Positions 16,767 through 24,930 of a DNA stretch of 50,586 bases are shown here, in pieces. The position numbers and the translations under genes were made by a program. Under the pieces are notes generated by a model. It saw nothing but the letters and a program-made list of their open reading frames with translations, was not told the DNA's origin and searched no databases. This stretch comes from Candidatus Omnitrophota bacterium (GTDB lineage Bacteria; Hinthialibacterota; Hinthialibacteria; Hinthialibacterales; JAKPRU01). How positions within the stretch are numbered: position 1 is the first letter of the stretch; each line of letters starts with the position of its first letter. Location: positions 1 through 50,586 of the forward strand of contig JAKPYU010000054.1 in assembly GCA_029568995.1 (NCBI GenBank). Direction: 5' to 3'.

Positions 16767-19007
16767 TTACAGGAACAGCGGAGCGAGTACCAAAGTAATG
16801 GTAGACAACAGTTTCACGAGAACGTGCAGCGACGGGCCTGCGGTGTCCTTGTAGGGATCGCCGACGGTGTCACCGACAACGGCTGCACCGTGCACGGGAT
16901 TCTTGGTCTTGTTGCCTTGCGCATCGGTCAGGTACTTCCCGCCATGCGCACCGGCTTCGATGTATTTCTTGGCGTTATCCCAGGCACCACCGGAGTTGTT
17001 CAGGAACAAAGCCATCAGAATGCCGCCGATGGTTCCCACCATCAACAAACCGGCTACCGCCTCCGCCGAGATCAATTCCTGACCCTCGGTAATGAACATG
17101 CGGAAAATCAAGCCGATGGCCACCGGGCCGAGAACGGGAAGCAAACCGGGAGCCACCATTTTCTTGAGGGCCGACTTGGTCACAATGTCCACGCAGGAGC
17201 CATAATCCGGCGTAAAGTCCTTAGGGAACTGAATGATGTCGTTGACGCGTGGCAGTTTGGCATACTGGCGTCGAACTTCCTCAATGATCGACTGGGCGGT
17301 TTTGCCGACCGCGCGGATCGCCATCGAGGAGAACAGGAAGACCAGCATGATGCCGAAGAACGCGCCGCAGAATACCTCCGGCTTGGAGAGATCGACGGTG
17401 AAGTGGAAGCCTTCCGGTTTTCCCGCGTACTGGATGACCTCATCCATGTATGCCTGGAAGAGCAGGTAGGCGGCCAACCCGGCGGAGCCGATAGCGTACC
17501 CCTTGGTGAGCGCCTTGGTGGTGTTTCCGACAGCATCCAGGCGGTCCGTTTTTTTGCGGATTTCCTCGGGCTGCTGACTCATCTCCACAATGCCGCCCGC
17601 GTTATCGGTGATCGGCCCGAAGGTGTCCATGGCCAGGATATATGCGGCGGTTGCCAACATGCCCATGGTGGCCACGGCGGTTCCGAAGAGACCGGCGTGC
17701 TCCAGGCCGCTGGTTTTACCGAGGTAGTACGAACCGAGCAGCGCGGCGATCATGACGATGGTCGGCGCGGCGGTGCATTCGAGGCCGACGGCGGTTCCGG
17801 CGATGATGTTGGTGGCAGGGCCGGTTTTGGATTGTTCGGCGATGGTCTGCACCGGGCGGTACTTATATTCGGTGTAGTACTGGGTGATGTAAACGAACAG
17901 CACAGAGGTCACGACGCCCACGACTCCGCACAGGAAGAAGTGCCACCAGGCGCTGGGAGCGGCCTCCGTATACAGCAGCCAGCGGGTTGCGATCAGGAAC
18001 CCCACCATCGCCAGGGCCACGGCGATGTAATAACCCCGGTTCAGGGCGGTCATGGGATCCATTTTTTCCTCTTTGTCCAGCTTGACCATCATGATGCCGA
18101 TGACGGAGGCGATGATTCCAAAGGCACGGGCGACCAGGGGGAACATCATCACGCCGATGATCCCCATGGAGAAGCCAATGCCCGCTTTTTCGGAGATACC
18201 GGCGAGGGTTGCGCCGAGGATCATCGCGCCGATGTTTTCGGCGGCGGTGGATTCGAACAGGTCGGCACCACGGCCCGCGCAGTCGCCGACGTTATCGCCG
18301 ACGAGGTCGGCGACCACGGCGGGATTGCGGGGGTCATCTTCCGGTATCCCGGCTTCCACTTTGCCGACCAGGTCCGCGCCGACATCGGCGGCCTTGGTGT
18401 AGATTCCGCCGCCGAGTTGGGCGAACAGGGCCACAAAGGACGCGCCGAATCCGTACCCGACAATCAGCAGGGGAATGCGGGTTGACTCAACGGTTGTGGT
18501 CATGCTGACCAGCGCATAGAGACCTGCGACGCCGAGAAGGCTCATGGCAACGACCAAGAGGCCGGACACGGCCCCGCCGCGCAAGGCGATCTGCAAGGCA
18601 TCGTTCAGGCTGCTGAGCGCCGCATGCGCGGTGCGGATGTTGCTGCGGATTGAGACCCACATGCCCACGTATCCCGCGAACATGGAGCAGAGCGCGCCCA
18701 GGATGAACGAGAAACCAATCCAGAAGGCCAACGCCAGGGACGATCCCACCGGGTCGAAGTCATGATGGCTGCGGATGAAGCCATAAGCGATGAAGATGAT
18801 CAGCGCCACAATTACCGACAGAACCATAATGGTCTGATTCTGGCGGCGCAGAAATGCCTCCGCGCCTTCCTTGATTGCGTTGGAGATTTTCTGCATCTCC
18901 GGACTGCCCGTACTCTTGTTCAGCACCCATCGGGACAGGTAGTACGCGAACCACAGCCCGAAGAGACTGATTGCGATGACGATAGCCAACAATACGAACG
19001 TCGTCAT
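16767..19007 (-). CDS. hppA: Membrane-bound proton-pumping pyrophosphatase, K+-independent type
   Basis: This 746-residue integral membrane enzyme couples pyrophosphate hydrolysis to ion pumping. About 16 membrane segments are visible. The catalytic loop with DVGADLVGKVEAG (208-220) and DNVGDCAGRGADLFES (238-253) is intact, as is TDNAGGIVEM (467-476). The potassium-specificity site reads GNTTKALTKG with K498 and T501. K+-independent enzymes have Lys and Thr here, and K+-dependent ones Ala and Gly. All known K+-independent members pump protons, so this should be an H+-PPase. AAAGGA lies about 11 bases before the ATG. It is followed by a strong terminator and looks monocistronic. Confidence 0.97.
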   Translation of the reverse strand: MTTFVLLAIVIAISLFGLWFAYYLSRWVLNKSTGSPEMQKISNAIKEGAEAFLRRQNQTIMVLSVIVALIIFIAYGFIRSHHDFDPVGSSLALAFWIGFSFILGALCSMFAGYVGMWVSIRSNIRTAHAALSSLNDALQIALRGGAVSGLLVVAMSLLGVAGLYALVSMTTTVESTRIPLLIVGYGFGASFVALFAQLGGGIYTKAADVGADLVGKVEAGIPEDDPRNPAVVADLVGDNVGDCAGRGADLFESTAAENIGAMILGATLAGISEKAGIGFSMGIIGVMMFPLVARAFGIIASVIGIMMVKLDKEEKMDPMTALNRGYYIAVALAMVGFLIATRWLLYTEAAPSAWWHFFLCGVVGVVTSVLFVYITQYYTEYKYRPVQTIAEQSKTGPATNIIAGTAVGLECTAAPTIVMIAALLGSYYLGKTSGLEHAGLFGTAVATMGMLATAAYILAMDTFGPITDNAGGIVEMSQQPEEIRKKTDRLDAVGNTTKALTKGYAIGSAGLAAYLLFQAYMDEVIQYAGKPEGFHFTVDLSKPEVFCGAFFGIMLVFLFSSMAIRAVGKTAQSIIEEVRRQYAKLPRVNDIIQFPKDFTPDYGSCVDIVTKSALKKMVAPGLLPVLGPVAIGLIFRMFITEGQELISAEAVAGLLMVGTIGGILMALFLNNSGGAWDNAKKYIEAGAHGGKYLTDAQGNKTKNPVHGAAVVGDTVGDPYKDTAGPSLHVLVKLLSTITLVLAPLFL

Positions 19008-19637
19008 GCTGCTCTCTATCCTTTCGTTTTGTTTTTGTTGTCAAAACCGAATCATCTTCCCGACGATCCCGGCGATAACCAGATTACAGGACTGTTTTCC
19101 CGGACGATTGCATGCGACCTTACGACATGCATGTCGCCGCCTGCTTCAGAATCCCAATCCTAACCTCCGCAGAGGATGAGATTGATCAGAGTAAAGAGGG
19201 GAAATTCCCTCCATTTTCCGTGGGAGCGAGACCCTCCGAGGACTTTTTCCGACCGGATTGGATGGGAAAGACGGGTCATGCCAATCAGCCTGCTGCTACG
19301 CGCATGGATCTTGAGTAGTCTAAGCCCCTTCCTGGGGCTGTTCAAGGTTCCACGCCCGACTTACGGCAGGGCGCGGTCGGGTGGTCAGTGTCACGTTTCA
19401 TGACATTTCTTTTACATGGTGCCGTCGGAATTGTTTTTTTGAGGTTTATTCTCGATTTTTGAGAAGGATATCCCGAATTCGGGACGGTGCGGTCCCGGGA
19501 ACAGGGCAAGTGGGTGGTTGACCTTTTGGCGGACCGGAGTAGAATGATTGGCGATGGGAATCGGGTCCTCACGGAAGGGGACATCTCGCGGATAGGGGAT
19601 TCTCAGGCGGAGCGATCGGCTCAGAGAGAACTGTGGG
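19008..19637. other. 630-base intergenic region between hppA and the 304-residue gene
   Basis: The region separates divergently read genes and must hold their promoters. Apart from the 14-base palindrome and a short CCCGAC/GTCGGG inverted repeat near 19358-19383, I see nothing definite. Small open frames here have no family features. The leading strand has a T-run near 19430-19440. Confidence 0.4.
19123..19136. promoter_or_regulatory. 14-base perfect palindrome upstream of hppA
   Basis: CGACATGCATGTCG is a perfect palindrome about 116 bases before the hppA start. A similar half (GCATGCGAC) lies just beside it. The symmetry suggests a dimeric repressor or activator site, but no regulator is identified. 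Confidence 0.35.
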
Positions 19638-20552
19638 ATGAAAGAGAGCAGCGACTCAAGACAATCCATCGTGTGGGAAAAGATACTCTCTTTGCCTGCC
19701 AAGGAGCTTGCCTCCCAGGTCAGACGAGCCGCCGTTGAATGCCAGAGCGCCCTGTCCATGCTCACGGGACGCAAGGAGATCCCTGCCGACGTGCTCAACA
19801 GCCTTCAACAAGAAGTGAGTGGAATGCTGGAACGGATCGGGCTGATTATTGGCCGTCTGCATTTCACGGACACGCAGGCCAAAGACCTGAGCGACACGCC
19901 CACGATGCAGCGTTATCTGAATATCCTCAAGATTCTACAAGGCGGCAGAGGAAATCTGTCCCCCTTCGAAAAACATGCACTGGAAACAGAGCGTGATGCA
20001 ATTGCGGAAAACGCGTTTGGGGAGATTGCCAAGTTGGGATCGCTATTGCAGGCGGGATTGCTGCTTCGCCTGGAGGTCATTCAGCATTGGAAGGCGCTTC
20101 TTTACAAGGCTGTCGAGACGTACAGCAAGTTCAAAGATGTGTTGAGGAATAGTCTTCATGCGATCAAGAACCAGGTTACGAACAGTACCGTGGGCAAAAT
20201 CCTGATTGCGGTGCTGTCCCATGAGGACACATTTCCTTCCAGATTGTTCAACGCCAGGAAACGTGAATTACCGTCCGATCTGGGAGACATGGACCGTCAT
20301 GCCGTACAGGAGCTTGAGGAACTCTGTGCTGTGGAGTCCCAATTGCAGGTAGTCCGGGGTGAGGTAGTCAAACTGGAACATACCGATTCCCGTATCCGGT
20401 ACGAGATTCGGAGAACCGGGACGAAAGACGCGGCCAAAGTACAGGCTGTTCTTTCCGGCCAAACCGCTGCATCGGAGGAAGGCGCATCCCAACAATCCGA
20501 AGGCGAAGCCGATTCGAGAGCGCCGAGCATTTTGAAGCGCGCGGATGATTGA
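19638..20552 (+). CDS. Unknown 304-residue cytoplasmic protein
   Basis: I do not recognise this protein. It has no signal peptide or membrane segment. Most of it is predicted helix with heptad-like Leu/Ile spacing (for example ILNILKILQ, LLQAGLLLRLEVIQHWKALL). The C-terminal 50 residues are polar and disordered (Ser, Glu, Ala). It stands alone, read rightward toward the leftward dehydrogenase gene, with a palindromic repeat in between. No enzyme motif was found. Helical bundle scaffolds or phasin-like proteins are possible resemblances only. Confidence 0.65.
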   Translation: MKESSDSRQSIVWEKILSLPAKELASQVRRAAVECQSALSMLTGRKEIPADVLNSLQQEVSGMLERIGLIIGRLHFTDTQAKDLSDTPTMQRYLNILKILQGGRGNLSPFEKHALETERDAIAENAFGEIAKLGSLLQAGLLLRLEVIQHWKALLYKAVETYSKFKDVLRNSLHAIKNQVTNSTVGKILIAVLSHEDTFPSRLFNARKRELPSDLGDMDRHAVQELEELCAVESQLQVVRGEVVKLEHTDSRIRYEIRRTGTKDAAKVQAVLSGQTAASEEGASQQSEGEADSRAPSILKRADD

Positions 20553-20587
20553 GGTATTGCCGGTCGAAATAGGGTTGATGCTACTAT

Positions 20588-20681
20588 TGTCTCCCTCACC
20601 CTAACCCTCTCCCGGAGGGAGAGGGGATTTCCAGGAGATTTCCTGGTCCGGATCCGTTCAGGTGACCGGGGTGAGGGGGAG
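20588..20681. repeat. Dispersed palindromic repeat (REP/MITE-like)
   Basis: Outer arms TCTCCCTCACCC (20590-20601) and GGGTGAGGGGGA (20669-20680) match with one mismatch. Inside are a perfect 9-base stem CCCTCTCCC/GGGAGAGGG with a 3-base loop (20605-20625) and a CCAGGA/TCCTGG stem (20631-20646). I recognise this pattern as a repeat common between genes in many environmental genomes. Its right arm encodes the last residues of the neighbouring dehydrogenase. Three nested hairpins could also act as a bidirectional terminator between the convergent genes. Confidence 0.75.
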
Positions 20682-21614
20682 ATCGCCGAGAAGGAGACGG
20701 GCGACATTTTCGGCGGCGAGAAGGCGAGCACGTTTGCGGGCCTCACGAGTTGCACCGCCGATATGCGGGGTCAGGACGACGTTCGGCATCTCTAAGAGAG
20801 CCGGATGCACCTCCGGTTCGTTCTCAAATACATCCAGCCCTGCCCCGGCAAGCCGGCACGACCTGAGAGCCTCTACCAGCGCACTTTCCTCTACTACTCG
20901 TCCACGGGCCATATTGATGAACAGGGAACCGTGTTTCATCTGCTCGAACCGTTGACGATTCATTAACCGCTCGGTTTCGGGAGTAAGGGGAACGTGGAGC
21001 GAGACAATATCCGACTCGGCAAGCAGGCTGTCCAAATTGCGCCGTGCCGGATCATCGGTCTGCTGACGTCGGTAATGGATTACCTGCATATCGAATCCCC
21101 CCGCCCTTCGGGCGACCGCCTGTCCGATCTTGCCGTATCCGACGAGTCCAAGCACCTTTCCGGCCAGTTCGATTCCATCAAACTGTTCCGGCTGCAGAGC
21201 TCGCCAGGCTCCTGAACGGACATATTGACAAGCCGACTCGATCCGTCGGGTGAGGGCGAGAAGCAGCGCCATCGTGAAATCCGCCGTGGAATTGACTACC
21301 GCATCGGGGATATATGTAGCGATAATTCCGCGTTCGGCCAATAACGGAAGGTCCAGATTATTTGTTCCGATGGCAATATTGGCAACGATTTTCAGGTTGG
21401 GAGCAGCATCGAGCAGTTCACGATCCACGCGCAATTCGCCCAGGTTCATGATTGCGGCCAGGTCGGGGGCGTGTTGAAGTACTTCCTCACGCGACATCAG
21501 CCGTCCATCGGGGGAACCTTTAATTACTTCGGCAATTCCTTCCAATGGAAGGAGATGTTCGGGAGGAGGTGAGTCGGTGATCAAGACTTTCGGTGTCGCG
21601 ATTTCGTGGTTCAC
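20658..21614 (-). CDS. D-isomer-specific 2-hydroxyacid dehydrogenase
   Basis: This 318-residue NAD(P)H-dependent cytoplasmic enzyme reduces 2-keto acids such as glyoxylate, hydroxypyruvate or their sugar-acid relatives. The nucleotide loop is GYGKIG in the centre of the protein. The catalytic Arg is in NMARGRVV, the Glu in FENEPEVHP and the His in TPHIGGAT, so the active site is complete. The start is GTG at 21614 with GAGGA just upstream. The last residues (LPLTPVT) and the stop lie in the palindromic repeat, and the ribosome-binding site lies in another repeat-like motif. It is the last gene after a sulfatase and a beta-propeller protein, so it may use a sugar-derived acid; that is inferred. 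Confidence 0.92.
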   Translation of the reverse strand: MNHEIATPKVLITDSPPPEHLLPLEGIAEVIKGSPDGRLMSREEVLQHAPDLAAIMNLGELRVDRELLDAAPNLKIVANIAIGTNNLDLPLLAERGIIATYIPDAVVNSTADFTMALLLALTRRIESACQYVRSGAWRALQPEQFDGIELAGKVLGLVGYGKIGQAVARRAGGFDMQVIHYRRQQTDDPARRNLDSLLAESDIVSLHVPLTPETERLMNRQRFEQMKHGSLFINMARGRVVEESALVEALRSCRLAGAGLDVFENEPEVHPALLEMPNVVLTPHIGGATREARKRARLLAAENVARLLLGDLPLTPVT

Positions 21615-21615
21615 T

Positions 21616-21643
21616 GAGATTCCTCACATTCGTTCGGAATGAC
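21616..21643 (-). repeat. Short dispersed intergenic repeat fragment
   Basis: On the minus strand this reads GTCATTCCGAACGAATG followed by TGAGGAATCTC, a sequence I recall as a widespread intergenic repeat in environmental bacterial genomes. It contains a CATTC/GAATG hairpin and supplies the GAGGA ribosome-binding site of the downstream dehydrogenase. The identification is from memory. Confidence 0.4.
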
Positions 21644-21681
21644 AATTGTCCAGTTTCATTAGCATGGAACGGGTGAACGAC

Positions 21682-23130
21682 TTACTCCGCTCCGGCCGTC
21701 CCTTTTGGCTTCTTCGGCTCTGAGGGAACATCCTCCGCATTGGTTGAGGGCAGCCATTTCTGTAGATCTGCCTTGATGGCCGTGTATTGCGGATCTCCGG
21801 CGAGATTGGTCCATTCCAGGGTATCCTTGGAATGGTCGTACAGTTCCTCGGTCTTGTCGGAGTACTGGATATATCGCCAGCGGGCGGAACGGACGGAGTG
21901 ATTGTTCCGACCGTGTGTCGTTAATGCGGGCCGGTCCCACGGCGTGTACGGATTTTTTAGTAATGGAAGAAGGCTGACGCCCTCCAATTCCGGCTTTTTA
22001 TCCAGATTGCACAAGTCGATGAGCGTGGGGTAGATATCCAGCAGGTTCACGGGAGCGTCGCACCGTCCGCCGGCAGAAGTGACACCCGGCGCAATGACCA
22101 TGAGGACATTATGAGTGGCTTCCTCCCAGAGTGCGAACTTGCGCCAGTGGAGTTTTTCGCCCAGATGCCAGCCATGATCGGACCACAAGACGATGATTGT
22201 GTTGTCGCGATATGCGCTTTCATCAAGCGCCTGGATTACGCGACCGACGCATTCATCCATGAAGCTGATGCTGGCAAGATAGGCCTGGACGGCCTTTCGC
22301 CACTGGTCGTATTTGATTACGTTTGCATGGTCCTTTTCTGGTTTCGCCATGCTCTTTCCGATGGGGGGAACATCGTCCAGATCGTCGTCCTTTACAATGG
22401 GTAATGTAATTCCGTCCAGCGGGTACTGCTCGAAGTATTTCGGCGGAACATACCAGGGCAGATGAGGACGGAAGAACCCACATGCCCGGAAGAACGGCGT
22501 GTCGTGTTTTTTGCGGAGATGTTCGATTGTGCGGTCTGCAACCTGCCAGTCGCCCATTTCGAACGGGCTGACATCGACCGGTCCCCAGTCGAAATGTGCG
22601 GCGTCGGGGATGCCGTTCAGAGGGAGTTTGTCTTCGGGAGGCGTGGGATCATCGGGTCGGCTTTTTGTCTGGGATGGCCAGTAGTCCATCCAGGAAGGGG
22701 GATCGAGAAAGGCATCATGGTAGATCTTTCCCGCGCCGGTTGCGGAATATCCGTGCGCCATGAAATGTTGAGGGATCGTGACTACATCCTTGAGAATTGC
22801 GCTCTTTCGCCAGGGCTGGCTGTTATGGTAGACACCGGAAGTAGCTGGGCGAATGCCGGTCATCAGGGCAGCACGGGACGGATTACAGGCGGGTGCGGCG
22901 CAATAGGCGCTTGTGAACAGGACTCCCCGCGCGGCCAGGGCGTCCAGGTTGGGTGTCTTGACATCGGGATGCCCGCCGAGGCAGCCGATCCAATCGTTGA
23001 GGTCGTCTATTGCGATGAACAGAACATTCGGCTTTGAGGTTCCATCGGGGCCGGCTTGTAGCCGAATCGGTCCCGCAGTCAGGGCGGCCATTCCGGTTCC
23101 GGCTACTTTCAGGAAATCGCGACGTTTCAT
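21682..23130 (-). CDS. Tat-exported sulfatase (iduronate-2-sulfatase-like)
   Basis: This 482-residue enzyme begins with a twin-arginine signal (MKRRDFLKVAGTG, hydrophobic to about residue 20). The sulfatase consensus CNPSR is at 82-86; C82 is the residue converted to formylglycine. Metal-binding D42/D43 lie in FIAIDDLND, and SDHGWHLGEKLHW and related segments complete the alkaline-phosphatase-like fold. Overall style (LGGHPDVKTPNLDALA, NLLDIYPTLIDL) is that of iduronate-2-sulfatase relatives, which remove sulfate from glycans in the periplasm. The substrate is inferred. It needs a separate formylglycine-generating enzyme, which is not in the window. The beta-propeller gene ends 16 bases upstream. 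Confidence 0.93.
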   Translation of the reverse strand: MKRRDFLKVAGTGMAALTAGPIRLQAGPDGTSKPNVLFIAIDDLNDWIGCLGGHPDVKTPNLDALAARGVLFTSAYCAAPACNPSRAALMTGIRPATSGVYHNSQPWRKSAILKDVVTIPQHFMAHGYSATGAGKIYHDAFLDPPSWMDYWPSQTKSRPDDPTPPEDKLPLNGIPDAAHFDWGPVDVSPFEMGDWQVADRTIEHLRKKHDTPFFRACGFFRPHLPWYVPPKYFEQYPLDGITLPIVKDDDLDDVPPIGKSMAKPEKDHANVIKYDQWRKAVQAYLASISFMDECVGRVIQALDESAYRDNTIIVLWSDHGWHLGEKLHWRKFALWEEATHNVLMVIAPGVTSAGGRCDAPVNLLDIYPTLIDLCNLDKKPELEGVSLLPLLKNPYTPWDRPALTTHGRNNHSVRSARWRYIQYSDKTEELYDHSKDTLEWTNLAGDPQYTAIKADLQKWLPSTNAEDVPSEPKKPKGTAGAE

Positions 23131-23146
23131 TGTGCTTCTCCTATAC

Positions 23147-24637
23147 CTATTTGACGAACTCGAAAGCGAACAGGTTGGCGTTCGTTATTTCAAATTCAAC
23201 CTGGATGCTCTTGCCGGCGACGGCAGAGAGATCGCTTTTGCGCCAACGGACCGGGGCGCGCAATGAGTCCTCGGTAATCGGTTCGCACTCGGCAAAGGTC
23301 AGGCCCGGAAAGGCTTTGCCCGTGTCTGCGTTGATGATCTGCGCGCGTAATTGTCCGCCGGATGCGTTCACATTTACCTGTAGCGTCCCTGCAGGTGTAG
23401 TCAAGGCAATCGGAACGGTTTTCAGCGTGCCGGATTGTGTGCCGCTCGCGCGTCGGGCAACGTAGCGATCCAGCGGCATTTTGACCAGGCCGATCTGACG
23501 CTCCGACAGGCGGTTCATTTTGTGCCCCTGTTTGTATCCGCCGTAGTAGAGATAGACCTCATCGCCGACGATCAGCTGATCATCAATCCAGGCGTGGGCG
23601 TGATCCCAGGCGGCGGGATTGTCATCCGGTTCGAAGAATTTGGCGCGGTCCCGCACCCAGGTTCGACCATCGCGACTCCAGGCGAGGGAAGTGTGAGCTC
23701 GCCCGAAACTGCCTTCCTCGGTTCCTGTGGCGCGAAGATCATCGCGGAGGATTTTGACCATGCCGATCAGCAACGAGCCTCGTGCGAGGTAGCCATCCAT
23801 CGCGTAGAACTGGGTCTCGCCTTCATCCCACTTGCTGCTCGCAACCAGTACAAACCAGGGTTTCTCCCAATGCAGGAGATCGTTACTGAAACTCATCATG
23901 GTTGTGCGTCGTTGTCCGCTCCAGTTGGCGCTTGTGATGTAAGTCGAGATGGTTGCGACATAGACCTTGCGGATGGGGTCCCAGGAGAGTCCGGTGATAT
24001 CATGGTCGTGCGGTATGATCACACCCTCGGTAAGCGGACGCCAATGAATCCCATCGGCGGAAACCAGCAGACGAAAGCCGCCATCCAGCCAATAGCTGTA
24101 AACATATCGCGCGGATGGATCGGGATGTTTCGGCCCGCGATCCAGGACCGAGGAACCGAACTGGATTTCCGGTGTTTCGCAGATTTGAGACGGGCGAATG
24201 AAATGGATGCCGTCCTCCGATTCCATGGTCGCCAGATGCGAGCGGCCGGTGTTTTTGTCATCGCGCCACGCGCCGTACCAGATTCGATATCGTCCCGTCT
24301 GCGGATCGCGGATCACGCTCAGGTAAGGCTGGAAGCAACGATCTTCGGGGCCGGTGACAATGGGATTGGGGATGGCGGGGTCCCGCTGCGGTTGAATCAC
24401 AATGCGCTCGATATTGGCGCTTTGGGCGATGAGATAGTTATCCATGAGCAGGTGCGGACCGGGCTGTGCGGGCACGGGGAGGTCGGCCTTTGGGGCCGGT
24501 CCGGGGATGCCGTCATCCGGTCGATAGATTACGGAGCGATCCTCCCGGTCCGTTGCACCGGATGGAGTATCGTCGGCACTTGCTGCGGAAGTTGTCAACA
24601 GGAGGATCAGGAGAAGTGGGATTGGGTGGATTTTCAT
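23147..24637 (-). CDS. Secreted five-bladed beta-propeller glycosidase-like protein
   Basis: This 496-residue protein starts with a signal peptide (IPLLLILLLTTSAASA, cleavage near residue 21). The body has repeated blade motifs (YRIWYGAWRDD, GFRLLVSADGIHW, TSLAWSRDGRTWVRD, VYLYYGGYKQG), as in GH43/GH32-type propellers. The C-terminal part (about 405-496) is a beta-sandwich-like region. Such proteins act on side-chain sugars and often sit next to sulfatases in Planctomycetes-like genomes. Catalytic acids were not assigned, so hydrolase activity is likely but unproven. The start at ATG 24637 is chosen because the signal peptide begins there. It heads the leftward operon with sulfatase and dehydrogenase. 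Confidence 0.78.
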   Translation of the reverse strand: MKIHPIPLLLILLLTTSAASADDTPSGATDREDRSVIYRPDDGIPGPAPKADLPVPAQPGPHLLMDNYLIAQSANIERIVIQPQRDPAIPNPIVTGPEDRCFQPYLSVIRDPQTGRYRIWYGAWRDDKNTGRSHLATMESEDGIHFIRPSQICETPEIQFGSSVLDRGPKHPDPSARYVYSYWLDGGFRLLVSADGIHWRPLTEGVIIPHDHDITGLSWDPIRKVYVATISTYITSANWSGQRRTTMMSFSNDLLHWEKPWFVLVASSKWDEGETQFYAMDGYLARGSLLIGMVKILRDDLRATGTEEGSFGRAHTSLAWSRDGRTWVRDRAKFFEPDDNPAAWDHAHAWIDDQLIVGDEVYLYYGGYKQGHKMNRLSERQIGLVKMPLDRYVARRASGTQSGTLKTVPIALTTPAGTLQVNVNASGGQLRAQIINADTGKAFPGLTFAECEPITEDSLRAPVRWRKSDLSAVAGKSIQVEFEITNANLFAFEFVK

Positions 24638-24726
24638 GGGCGTTCTCAAGGATGAGGATGATTTGATGTTCTGCATTTATCAGAACGCAAATGGGCAGGA
24701 AGGGCAAGAGGGGGGAGAGGGAGAGC

Positions 24727-24754
24727 AATTAAGAATTAAGAATTAAGAATTAAG
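24727..24754. repeat. Four tandem copies of AATTAAG
   Basis: The 7-mer AATTAAG repeats four times without error and adjoins the 20-base array directly. It is a low-complexity element I have seen described between genes in several environmental genomes. Confidence 0.9.
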
Positions 24755-24822
24755 GACACGGACGAGCACGGACGGACACGGACGAGCACGGACGGACACG
24801 GACGAGCACGGACGGACACGGA
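24755..24822. repeat. Tandem 20-base repeat, three full copies and a partial
   Basis: The unit GACACGGACGAGCACGGACG occurs at 24755-24774, 24775-24794 and 24795-24814 without mismatch, then GACACGGA. The unit itself is built from a near-repeated ACGGACG. It lies between divergently read genes. The perfect copies indicate recent slippage or expansion. It is not a CRISPR: there are no spacers. Confidence 0.95.
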
Positions 24823-24930
24823 GAAGTATTTCTTTTGCCTTGCATTTCGTGTATTGAATCGAGGGCGTGAAGCCAAGCTGGCGCGTACCGTTCGGCAGCA
24901 AACCGGCGAGTCGAGAAGAGGCGTGGATCG

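Noticed and set aside
16824-18485. 553-codon plus-strand open frame
   Set aside because: It is the complement of hppA; the His/Gly/Asp-rich sequence is an artefact of the antisense frame.
19020-19060. TTGACA-like promoter for hppA on the minus strand
   Set aside because: The TTGACA would place its -10 over the ribosome-binding site, so it is not a usable promoter.
23435-24655. 406-codon plus-strand open frame
   Set aside because: It is opposite the beta-propeller gene, which has a signal peptide and blade motifs.
24755-24822. CRISPR array
   Set aside because: The repeats touch each other without spacers and no cas genes are present.
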